NCBI GenBank assembly: GCA_020650975.1
Contig: JAIPMN010003479.1
Span: 1 to 64,000 of the forward strand
DNA: 64,000 nt
Source: Apostichopus californicus
Taxonomy: Eukaryota > Echinodermata > Holothuroidea > Aspidochirotida > Stichopodidae
Reading direction: 5' to 3'
The notes under the pieces are model-generated. The model was not told where the DNA came from and did not search any database. It saw only the letters and a program-made list of their open reading frames with translations. This document shows, piece by piece, positions 1 through 12,000 of the stretch (within the stretch, counting starts at the first letter, position 1; every line of letters starts with the position of its first letter). The position numbers were made by a program, and so were the translations under genes.

Positions 1-106
1 AAAAATTTTCTTGTACGCTGCGCGCCAACCCGTGGTGGCGCTCCGCTTAGATAGTCATCACCTGCTCACGGGCCCCCCCAAAATTTATTTTCGCACGACG
101 CCCCTG
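1..106 (-). mobile_element. Partial non-autonomous hAT-type element cut by the window edge
   Basis: Reading the - strand from 106 it begins CAGGGGCGTCG, the same terminal repeat as the 19.3-kb element, and further in shares TATCTAAGCGGAGC and GGTTGGCGCG with the 23.0-kb element. The other end is outside the window. Confidence 0.65.
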
Positions 107-1957
107 ACTCTAGGGGAGCGGTCCGTCAACATTTATGTCCACGACCCATGATCTGAGTTACGGCCCACCATATCCCGGGCTCTCGGAAATGATGCAACAT
201 GAAATCTAGCTTGGACAATGATCATCAAGAAATGTAGAAATAAAACAGTAGATAAAGTTTGCTGACGTCTAGAAAAATCCTGCGAACCAACAGAAACTTT
301 TCCGCACCCCACCTTGGGGTAGCGCCCCCTACTGCTGATCGTCTCTCTAAAGATAGGATAGTGAGTGATCGATTATTTCATTTACCTTTGGAAAAAAAAT
401 GAAGTAGCCCAGGACAGGATTAGTATTAATTTTATGCAAAAGGTATAACAAAAATGTTTCAATTCTCTGGGGTGTTCCTTTCTCTTAAAGTAACAAAGAA
501 GGTTTCCTTCACCATGTGAGAAGTGGTATGATTATTTTAAAAAAGATAAACAAACTTAGAAAAGTTGTATATATTTACTGATCGTTTGCAAATTTACTAT
601 AAGCAAAATGCTCCTTTATTGTGTCTCAGGGAAAAATTTGATCTGGTATCACTTATTAACAAGATGCTATGCAAACATACTGTTCAGTCGTCAAAAAGCT
701 AGAGAAAGTAACAGAACGTTACAGCAGCTATTTGTAAACAAAACCAATGCGTTTGCATTAAGTTATGAATTAATAATTACCTGAGGGCTGTTGAGAAATG
801 AAATCACTAGCATATCTCAGTCAGAGGGATGTCGTTCGCTTCGTTTGACACCGACTTTCGATAATTAAATAATCCATCAATGTTCAACACAAGAGTGCTT
901 TAATACAGAAATAACACAGAGCACATCCACAGGACAGCTTTAATAAATACAATTCTTCTGAATATAGCTGCTACTACATTCGTGGAATAGATCTAAATAA
1001 TTCTTGTTTGGGTTTCGGAAGAGAACAGAAGACCAGAATCACGGCAAGCCCAGAGATATATTCACTGGTTGGTCAAGTTGCAGATTTGGTGAGCTACTAC
1101 TACTGCTGTAAGTACCAGAATTATGTCTGATGAAATCCAAACCAAAGTCATCAAAGAAACACTTTTAATTATCAGCAAAACGTAGTTCCCAACATTTGCA
1201 ATTTCTTATTCAATTTGGCCAAAAAACAAAGAAACAGTTAGGTTAACAACCAAACAGGGCAACACAACAACCACCAGTTTGTCTTGGACATTGAACTCCG
1301 GTACAACTGATAGCTTTTATAATGAAATGGTACTGATCTTATCCACAAATGGAACGATTTGTATATCTGTGTCCAATTGAAAGTTCCCATGACAGGAAGT
1401 ACAAATCAACATCAGCTCACATTACGAGCTGCACCATATGCTGAAACAGAATGACAAAGTCAATTTCATCACCGAAACAGGAGGTGAAACGATCGTTTTG
1501 GTTAATACACTGTTCCTAAATATCGATGACCTTGTATTAATGATGTTCCGTTACTACAACTTAGTTCTTTCCACTCTCCCCCAAAAGAAGACCTTTACAC
1601 GCAGTAAGCAAACTATTCCAGTTAAGGCTCAAACTGGAATACAGAATAAATAAAGGAACTAGCAAAGCTCCTCCGTTTCCTTCCCAACGAATTTCGCCCA
1701 AGTATAGAGTTCGATAATATTTGCGCCACAGGAGCCTTGATGATGCAAGCCCTGGTAGCCTTTCACCTACTTAAGTAAATCTGTATTGTATTTTCCCTTA
1801 GAGTCTATTTCCTTTCACATTGCCAGGGTTACACGATGGCATCCTTTCAGAGGAACATAAAATCCGTCTATAAAAAACTATAGTTACTCAAATTTCCTAT
1901 ATACATATGCTGGAATTGTAATGAGTTGGAAAATCCAGAACAGTGATAAAACTTCCA

Positions 1958-2029
1958 GCCTCCACTGGGATTCGAACCCTGGCCTCCCGTTTTATATGCA
2001 GACACCCTAACCAACAAGGCCGTGGACGC
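1958..2029 (-). tRNA. tRNA-like sequence, 72 nt (pseudogene or SINE head)
   Basis: Folded by hand on the - strand: acceptor GCGTCCA/TGGAGGC pairs 6 of 7, D-arm GCCT/GGGT pairs with wobbles, the anticodon loop is ATATAAA with T at position 33 (anticodon would be ATA), and the T-loop TTCGAAT sits on a 4-of-5-pair stem. Box B is GGTTCGAATCC. The stem mismatches and a following TA repeat favour a tRNA-derived SINE or pseudogene over a working gene. Confidence 0.55.
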
Positions 2030-2079
2030 AGATTGTATGTCCAGAGGTGCGAAACCAGTAATATAAATATAAATATATA

Positions 2080-2125
2080 TATGTATACATCTATATATAT
2101 ATATATATATACACATATACATACA
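2080..2125 (+). repeat. TA-rich microsatellite
   Basis: ATATATATGTATACATC followed by about 12 TA units and ACATATACATACATA, upstream (in - strand sense) of the tRNA-like sequence. Confidence 0.85.
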
Positions 2126-3404
2126 TATTTAAATATAGTTTTATTCTAATATCATAAATAAAACACACCTGATAAAATGACAGCCCACTGGCATGAATTT
2201 TACTCTCTTAGAAAAATTCCAATTAGTGGGAAGATGAGAAAAGGAAGACTTTACACCTTTTGTGATGATTTTCTCCAAATTGAGTTTTGACAGCCCACCT
2301 GCACGATCACATTTAAACAGATTTTTACATTCTCAGATGCTATGGGTGGGTGTTGTTTCCATGGTGACAGAACTTAGCAGCTTTATATTATTACTAATTG
2401 CTCTCCATGGACATTTCATCAAGCACTGTTAGAGTAAACATGTGCTCTTCAGCAACTTATGTCGAGAGTAAATAACTTTGCATGAAAATTTTTGGACGCT
2501 ACATATTTTAAGATCACAAAAATTTGTAGATTTGGCACTCAGATTTGATGTTCACTTTGCAAATGGAGAAAACAGAAAATTGAGTTCCACAAAATTTTGG
2601 ATGGCAAGACCTATCCCACCCAACCCCCCCCCCCACCCCTAAACAAAGGTTTAGCACATGAACTTCTCTCTAAACTCCCACATCCACCCTTCCCACTGTA
2701 TATTTGGTGTTTGTCGATGCTAGCTACATTTAAAGTAAGTTTAATGTTTACAGTAAGTTTTACTTAGTTAACAGTTAACACATTCATACAACTAATATAC
2801 ACATTCTCTGCTTAAAGCTACAAACCTCAGAGGAGGAAATTCTCCAAGGATCCATGACAAACTATTTACTTCTTTTAAATAAATATATAAAGTATATCTC
2901 ATAACTACTTTGAGAGTCATATTGTAAATTGTAATGATTTGTATTTACATATTAAGAATATGATCAGCTGAAAATCAAATCCCTGCCCGTTCTAAAAGTG
3001 AATTGGTTTCGGTACTTCTTTTCCGGTAGATCAGCATAATTTTCTACATTCCCTCAGGAAATTGGGATATTTGATGTGTGAAACTTGGCGATGGGTGTAG
3101 AAAGGCAATTACTGATTGACTTTAGGCAAATTATTAAAGAAGAGACAACCAAACCATTGTCGTCATTGTAAATGGAAATGGTTAATAACTTTACTAGCTT
3201 TTGCATTTATTTGTAGCAAATTTGCTATATTTTGCACTGGGATTTACACAAAAGAGTATCAGCTGTGAAGGGTGTGGTAACTTTTAATGTACAGTATACA
3301 GATGACTGATGTCAGGAATATGTTTAGAAATAAAATTTATAATTGCAGAATCCAGAGTATTTCTTAATGCTTTGCTTTTAAATTGATTCTGCTTTTGTCT
3401 TCAT

Positions 3405-3545
3405 TTTTGTTTAGTTTTAAATATTTTTTATATTATTTTATTTTATTATTATTTTAAAATATTTTTATATTTTTACTATATAATATAATATTTTTACTTC
3501 AAAATTTTAACTACAACTTTCTGTTGTAAATTTTTTTTTTTTATT
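3405..3545. repeat. AT-rich low-complexity tract
   Basis: Almost only A and T with TTTTATTATTATTTTAAAAT-type runs, ending in a T-run. Confidence 0.8.
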
Positions 3546-3883
3546 TAATGTAGGACTTCACTTCCGTACAAAGGGAATTTATTATCTGCAAATGTTGCTT
3601 ATCACATTGACAGTACTATACAACTCCACAAACAGAAGGATTGACTGTCATCACACACAAATTATCCCAAGAGAAAAAAAAGAAAAATATATTCCAGACA
3701 GTTCTATAAGTAACTCTGTTGCCCTGTTAGCACTGTCTGATCACATATCTCGCAGAAGTGGAAGAATTCCATTCCACTCCCCCTTGACACTGTCCCCCCA
3801 ACCACACCACCACACACAGACATGAAAACACAGACAAGACCTGCACCTAAAGAAGAAAGGTAGAAAACTATTAATCTTCTATA

Positions 3884-4469
3884 CAGGCCTCTACAAATAT
3901 TTTTAAAACTACTCGCCAACTGGCGACCGAGTCTAAAATTCTACTCGCCAAAACGTTAAATTTACTCGCCATTTTTTCTCGCAAAGTGTTTGTGTGATAT
4001 AAACCTAGGTAGTATGGCCTAACTTAGGATATCGCGGTTACTGTTAGTTGTTTACAGCAAAAACGATCTATTTAAACTGTGCTTCGTCAAAAGTGTTTAA
4101 AACATTATATTCATGCGTTACTCCTGTTTGAGTTGTCGTTACGCATTTATTTAAGTTTGTAGTTTTCCAGTTTGGTTACACCTATCGTGCATCATTTAGT
4201 CGATTAGTATCAAATTAGTTTCGAGCTGGTGAACAGAGCTGTTCCTTAGGACCTACTTGTAACAGTGCACTCGATAATTCTACTGTGATGTGTAACATTA
4301 GGCAATAGGCCTTTGTTGATTGGCTCACAATTTAATAGTAAGCCTATCGTATAAAGGCAGTGAGCGAATGAGCCACTCGCCAAAATGTCGAGCGTAATGC
4401 ATTTTTTGCTCGCCAGTCGCAAATTCTAGTCGCCATTGGCGAGTTGGCGACCGTATTTGTCGAGGCCTG
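3884..4469. mobile_element. Non-autonomous hAT-type element, 586 bp, exact 8-bp TSD
   Basis: Ends are inverted repeats CAGGCCTCTACAAATA and CAGGCCTCGACAAATA (one mismatch in 16). Flanks are CTTCTATA at 3876-3883 and 4470-4477, an exact 8-bp target-site duplication as made by hAT transposases. The subterminal regions carry many CTCGCCA copies, probably transposase binding sites. No transposase is encoded. Confidence 0.88.
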
Positions 4470-5929
4470 CTTCTATATAAACCATCATAATGATACTGAC
4501 CAATAGAAAAGGGATTCTAGGATGACAGAACAACTGTTTATGATATCTTTCTCTCCCCTACCCCCTACCCCCTCCCCACACCAACCTCTAACTACTTTAA
4601 CTATGTGCTTTGCAGGAATAATATGTAAACAATGATTGAAATAAAGAACATGTTTTAGCAAATATTTTAAAGACAAACTAAAAATCAAGAATAATAACTC
4701 TCTTTGCATTTCATGGTACTTCTTTAGTTCCCCCCCCCCATACCCCCCTTTTTTCTATTAGGCCAAGAGTTGAATTTGTCACACTAGTTATTTCCAGATT
4801 CTTGAACTACTTTTCCTTTGTAACAGTATTCTATATCGAAATTCACTGTCGCTTTGACACTCTTATAAAAAAAACAGGGAAAAAAATTCCCAACAGACTA
4901 GACTATTGAACGTAGAACTGACAAGGCTGTCTCCTCGTCAAAACGTAATTTTATTGGCAATTACATTTCCCTGTCTTAGGTGTCAGATGAAAAGCCTGCA
5001 GTCTAGGAAGGTATAACTATGTCCTCCAATGAGGTCTTCTAATGTACAGGCTGGGCAGCCAACAACGGGAGTTTAATTTACAGAGAAATGAGAGACAAGC
5101 TCTCTGTGTGTTTTTTTTCTTTCTCGTGTGATAGTAGTAATAAGCAGAGGTGTTAGTTTACTTCAAACCAATACTATAACAGAGAGTACAATGTTGGTTG
5201 TGTTGTTTTATAGGCCTAACCATGTTCCATGCAGTCTTTAGCTATAAGCAGTGGGTAGGCCAAAGCGTGAATAATACATACTAGGCTTTTTCGAGTAATA
5301 ATTTCGGAATCTAACTGACCGACGTTCTTTAGAAGCTGCTCCATGACAAAGACGAATATTTCTTTCCCCTCAAATCACGGCAATCTTATTCTGATTCAGT
5401 ACGTTGAATGTTTTACACTCGCTTTAAATATCAAGTGTCCTGAAGAATAATCTACCGCCAGCGACAAAAATCCGTCACTTTCTCTCATCTTTTATGCGAG
5501 TGCATCCTGGGGGTCGGTTTCCAAATCTTCATGAGATGCGGGAAGAAATCACGCTCGAAGCTGAACCTCTTGTAGCACTTTCAAATACAAACTTTGACAA
5601 CTGAGAGAGCGGCTTGCAGTAATCTCGAGATCCCTTTGTTGTACTTTTGAAAGACTGTGAGGTTCATGAAATGGTCACATTGTCCGTGTCAAATATCCAG
5701 TTTAGAGCCATCTCTGATATATACGTACCAACCAAGACCATTTCCAACGAGAGAAAAAGAATTGCCTTTAAAATATTCATTAATAAGCAAGCTCAATATG
5801 TTTCTTACAAAGCTTTTTCATCTTAACAGCCTTTATTACAAGTCACATCCCACCCCCATCCCTCCCCCTAAGAATATCCAAGATAAAGCAGTTGCATTAG
5901 TATTTCTCCTGCTCTGGTGTCCCACTTAC

Positions 5930-6095
5930 CACATCTGAATCATCATGACCGGACCGGTTATCTCCATCTCTCGAAGAGATTGTGCCTCGCTTGTGCCGAG
6001 ACTCCTCTCGGAACGTCTCTGTGTCGCTCCCGTCAGACTTGGTCCTCGCTGCCTGCAGCTTCCCTGTCGACGACCGTCCCTCCGGTGTCTTCTTC
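5930..6095 (-). CDS. Unidentified gene, exon 5
   Basis: 166 nt, acceptor TTCATTCTGCAG, donor GATGTG|GTAAGT. The frame set by exon 4 reads [40 protein letters not shown] and [15 protein letters not shown], with no stop. A second frame is also open but exon phase excludes it. It leaves in phase 0. No following exon is visible down to position 1. Confidence 0.75.
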
Positions 6096-9000
6096 CTGCA
6101 GAATGAATGAGATATAAATCACTTCATACCAGAAAACATTTAACAGATTGCCTCTGACATGCAGAGATGAAAGCAATTCCTGCGGCGGAAATGAGGTAAA
6201 TTCTGGTCAATCAACAGTATGGATTAATCAGCTACATCTCTCTAGAGGGTTTTTTGGCAGATTCATTAATTTATACTGGTTGGTTTTCATAATTACTCAA
6301 ATTATACAGTCCTGCTGATAGTAGTCCTACTATAGTTCCTACCTGACAGCTCTCCCTCTCTCTTCACTCTGATAGGTGACAAGTCAAACGTTAAATATGA
6401 ACAATATATATACCAAGCATTTCAGTTTCATTTACATCATTTACATCAGACCCTACACATTGTGGTTCAGCATTAAGATGAGACCAACTCACTTTGAAAC
6501 CTCTCCCCAGCGCCCGGTATCCAAGCCTCCCCTTCCCCCTCCCCATGCCCCCTCCCCCATCACCCCCAACAACAACAGGGAACTACATCTGTAAAGAGGC
6601 AGCACCAGGTAATATAATAGTGTGCCCTAAATCCAAACTAGTTTATGTTAATCATGTTTATAGAACTTTACAAGCATTTCTAAGATCAAAACAGAACAAC
6701 ATATTTGTTTTAGGTTTTGTAAAGAGCCTAGAGGCCTTTTGGTATTTGGCGCTATATTAAGAACTTTTTTATTTTATTTTATTTTATTTTATTTTATTAT
6801 TATTATTATTATTAACATAATTTACATGTTTGGTCTGGTTCTTATTTGCTGTAGGACTCTGTTGAAAGCAGTAGGGCGGACTGGCAGGTTAAGAATATCT
6901 TCCGCATAAGATACGGGAGGTCTATCTAAGGTGGCGGCTGGGCTTGACTCTGCCGAGATGGATTCATTGTCTCGTTTTCTGTTGAACAACCCTTTGAATC
7001 CTGCAAAGAAAAGGAAGAAAGAGTATAGAGAAAATGAAACAATCAGATATCGGATGGAATGATCGAGTCATCTGTCATGCTCGACGTCACGACTACATAC
7101 TCGATGTAATGAGGACAGGTAATAGTGCGACTCAGATATATAACGAAATAGGAAAGTGTCAATCAAAACACCACGGGATAAAACGGAAATTAAACTGGTC
7201 AACTCTAGTTATGAAAACCCAAAGGATGTGGAATATTGGGGCAGCGCAGTGCTTAAATTTGACCGATAACGTTAAGTTAGGTAGATGGGAGAATGCTTAT
7301 AGTTTAGAGACAGTTAATTAAGAGAGGCCAGAATAGTAAATCCCAGCTGATGTATAGATGTTGTGATGAAATGTTTACTGCTCTAGGTAATCAAGAATGA
7401 CAGATACTTACCTGTCTCTACTATATACGCACTCTGATCTACCTAGGTTAAAAAAGGTGGTAACGTTTTAACAGTGCATGCACCCCAACTTGTCATTGAC
7501 ACATCACTTCTTACTGTACGTTGGGACAAGATTATTTAGTAAGGATTGAGCGAAGCACATTTTTGAACAATGCACACCATACAGGTATATAAATGTATAC
7601 AGTATATTAGTTTGTACTGTGGCTTGATATCAGACTCAATGGCATACTAGTTACGAGTATGAGTTATACCTCCGCTCTAAGCACAAGAATGAGAAAGCAA
7701 TCTTGCTCTTTAAGTATCCATAACAAAATTCCAAAATGTTCCGAGTTCATGAGTACAAAATGCATGGGCACAGGCAACACTGCTCTGTAATGCAAGTGAG
7801 AGTTTGAATTTGGTATACAAACATGTCTGCTGGGTTCTGTACTGCACAAACCTGACAGTTAGCTTTGTACAGTATATATTCGCAGCTCCAGCAACACCAT
7901 TTCATATTTTTTCACTCTTATCAGATTACAGGCTCTCATATTTACATGCAGGCCAGTCATATCTCCCACTTAGTGTACTGTTGTTAAATAATGCTGGCTT
8001 CATTATTTGCATTACATAACTCTTACTGCACGCAATCACAGCATAGGCCTACGATACTCTATACTTATATACTATACTATACTGTATATATAGACAGAGA
8101 TAGCCATTCCTCATTTATTTATTAGACTGTCAAATTTACAGTATTTTCAAACGGATGTTAAGAGGTACATATATATATCAATAATTTTAGTGATTACATT
8201 ATTTGTATTTTATAACTCTTAGAGCACGCAATCACAGTATAGGCCTACTATACAATATACTACTGTAGAAACTGTACTACTGTATCTAGACACAGAGAGC
8301 CATTTCTCATTTATTTATTAGACTGTAATATTTACAGTATTTTCAAACTGATGTTAAGAGGTATATACCAATAAAAGTAATTACATTATTTTTATTTTAT
8401 AACTCTTACAGCACGCAATCACAGTATAGGCCTACTATACAATATACTACTGTAGATACTATACTACTGTATATAGACACAGAGAGCCATTCCTCATTAA
8501 TTTATTAGACTGTCAAATTTACAGCATTTTCAAACTGAGGTTAAGAGGTACAGTATATATACCAATAAAAGTAATTACAGAGTTTTTCCAACTGATGTAC
8601 AAACAGGTGCATATACCAATAAAAGTCAAATTTATTCTAAAACAATAAATGGCACTGAGTGAGAAATATGAATATCTTCTCAATAGCAAAATCTTGGTAG
8701 AAGTATGCTTTTGCTATGACAACAGCAAAAACAAAATCAGATATTTATAAAAAGAAAAAAATCTGAGAAATGTTCTCCTTTTAAAGTGTACCAGTCAAGA
8801 ACTAAATCAAGTAACAGAAATATTCCTGTACATGAATATAACCTAGATGAATTATGACAACTTGTCAAGAATATTGATGCAGAATATTGTTTTGTCAATA
8901 AAGTTGCAGAATTCTGTTGATTGAGTTCCAAATTTAGCCATAGATAATGAAATTCCCTATTTAAGTAAACAACAAATAAAGTCAGTTGTGGCAATCGTTC

Positions 9001-12000
9001 TCGTTTGCACAAGATACAGACCTACCTTGACAGACGGTCAAGGTGTTAGTTATTTACACTTTGTAAACAAATGGAAGATAGAATAAGTCAATAACCAGAT
9101 TGCTCACAGCTTCAATTTGTTTGTAAGCCAAATATTGGAAAGTCAAAAAGAAAATTCAAACTTGTACACGTACATCCCCAATATTACCCATGTTAGACAT
9201 CAAATATACAGCAAAGTGTGTGAAATAAACATTTTGTGATTTGTGCACTTGGTCTCTGTGACTTGGAGTCTGTCTTTCGAAACTAGACAAACGATGTTAT
9301 ACGATGCGGATTCGAGCAGATGTGACTGCGAGCAGGAATCTCGTTGAAAGTTTCAGAAGAAGGGGAAAGGGGAATGCCCTAAAGGAGTTAAGTGGGAGGG
9401 GAGGGGGCAGTGCACACCTATAGTAAATGTTATCAATTATTGTATTTATATTAGGTAGGTGGATTGGAGTGTACAGTGTATGTACATAAGAGATTGGTCA
9501 GAGAGGAGAGAGATAAATATATATTGGTCAGAAGTAAATCTAAAACCTAGCTTATAGGCTGTTTAAGCATACTAGAATTCTAGGTTCCTGTAGAAGATAC
9601 ATAATTATTGAAACGCAGCTTACCTCATACAAACAAAGCAACAAGAAGAAAACAATAAAGATGTTAACCACAATACTGAATATATCCACAGGAATATTAT
9701 AATATTTATATTTGATATCTCTGTTCCTGAATTTAATTGTGCATATATCAAATGCTACAATTGACTTTGATATGCATGCATGTGCAACCCCAATTGTAAA
9801 CACTGTGCCCTGATAAGACGGGCAAGTCAGTACTTTGTGTACAAACTACCTGATCTATACTACTGTACATTTTAGTTACACTTGATCTTTGTACTGTTCA
9901 GATACAGTACAATAACAATTAAAATGCTGAATTTTGGCAAACTTGCATAATGAATCATGTTTATGTTTGGCAAACAGACTCAGCTGCCCAAGCATGACCT
10001 AGCAGTAAATATTGTCTTCTTGACAAAAACAGATTGATGTTTTGAGTTTTGAACAGATCTGCACCATGGTAATGGACTTGTTATATGCTTGACTCATGAA
10101 CAACAATAACTACATCCTGTTTCTTGATCTGTAAAGAGGTGATCTAAGAACAACTTTAATTGGAAGAAATTATCAATATTTCCCAAAAATGTATCAAAAG
10201 TTTAAAATGAGGAATCTGAAAGACAGTGCTACAGAACTGACCAGGAAGTACAGTAGTTCTTATAAATATCAATGGACTGACCGATAGTTATTACAGGTTT
10301 GAAGCTGTTCTTATTTATACACACATGTGTTATGTATTACAGGCTGCATATTAGTAACAATATTAGAACAATACTGACATACATATATGCCTTTGTGTTG
10401 ATCTTCTCACAAATTCAACATAACCGGCCTATATATAGTCTAGTATAATTCTCACTACTGATACATAAAAAAAACAACCTAAAACTCAATGGTTTGAGTA
10501 TTTATGAACAGCAATACTGATCTCTCTCCATTCTACATACAGTATGCACTACAAATCAACCTTGCTACAGTTAATTATTACAAAAGTTGGTAATATTTTT
10601 AGCACTGTTCCCCCACCCCCCCCCCCCATCACTGACCTACATACTTAAGGGTCAAAACCCACTTCCTCTAAATCCTATGTTGAACTCAGGACCTTGCTGT
10701 CAAACTTCAGAAACTTTCGAATCAACGAGATCCCAGGGGATTGAAAGAAACCTTGAATTATACGTTGAGAATGGTGGAGTATATTATACAAACTCGATCC
10801 ACTTAAATACGTGTGTACAATAACACCAAGCAATGTCCCGATTGCTACCTGCATCAGCGATTCAAATAAGAATCCTGTACAAAAACACACAATTTCTAGA
10901 CACTTTAGGGTGGTAGAATGAGAAGGAGGGTCGTAGACAGGCCTTGACGGGTCGCTGAGGTCGTCAAGTGCTAAAAGGTGACCAGTTCACCCTAGACATG
11001 GTACAGCTAGAGTGCTGAGGTTGTGAGGAGACAGGTACAGTAAGCAAGGAAGGGAAGTAAATAAGTGCTTACAGCCATCGTCATACTATCTGGCAAGAGG
11101 TTATTAGTTTTATTAATCTGATCAGCAGCTACTGTACAAATATAGCTCTGGCGACCCTCCATTGTATGTGACTGTACAAGTGTCAAAAGCAAACACGTTC
11201 TTTTGATATAGGCCTACAGTACAGCAAAATATAGTTGACAATAAACTATTAATAGATAATATACTGGCTGGTAACCAGGTTTCCCTTTAGAAGTACCTGC
11301 GAGATTGGGAAATACTGAATAAATATCGAGAAAATGTCAAAACTTAAATGGTAAAAATATTTGGAATCTTGATCCAGAGCCAAGAAGTTACGATCGGAAC
11401 GGATAGTTTGACCCAGTGACCACTTTCCATTGTTGACGGTTTCCCAGTTAGTGTTCTGTTGTTCATACTGTATACTTATATAATAAATAAAGTAAAGATA
11501 TTTGTCAGATGCATCAAAAATGGTGATCAAGTATTATGTAGGTTGGATGTATAGTACAGTAGTAGGTTCTGTAGACATGCTACAATTACAAATGACAATC
11601 ATATTTGTATTCCTGTATTAATACTCACATAAACGGTTAATGAGAAATATTTGTCAATTTTACAAAATAAGATTACAAATTTTCTGCATTATTTAAATTA
11701 AATGGAACTTGACAAGTTTATTCTTGATTAAATGTATAAATCATGTGATTTTACAATCAATTCATTTCATTGAGAGTATTTGCTTACAAAATCTATTATT
11801 ATGCAAAAATTTCTGCTTTAAGACATTTGATGCAAAGTATCATCGAGATCTATCCCCTAAGCTAGCTTTTAATTGGCATTTGCTAATTTCAGGTACCTAA
11901 ATATTTCTTGGTTACTACAGGACACAGCACAGTGATATATATACCTCTGTACTTACCGATGTCCTACAGCACATGGTACAATGCAACATACTACAGAATT

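Larger units (their letters stand above)
1..5929 (-). other. Intron (or gene tail) of the unidentified - strand gene
   Basis: No exon with good splice sites and an open phase-0 frame was found below 5930, so the next exon is probably outside the window. This stretch holds two hAT-type elements, one tRNA-like sequence, a TA repeat and an AT-rich tract, listed separately. CpG-rich sequence at 5330-5620 is not explained. Confidence 0.5.
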
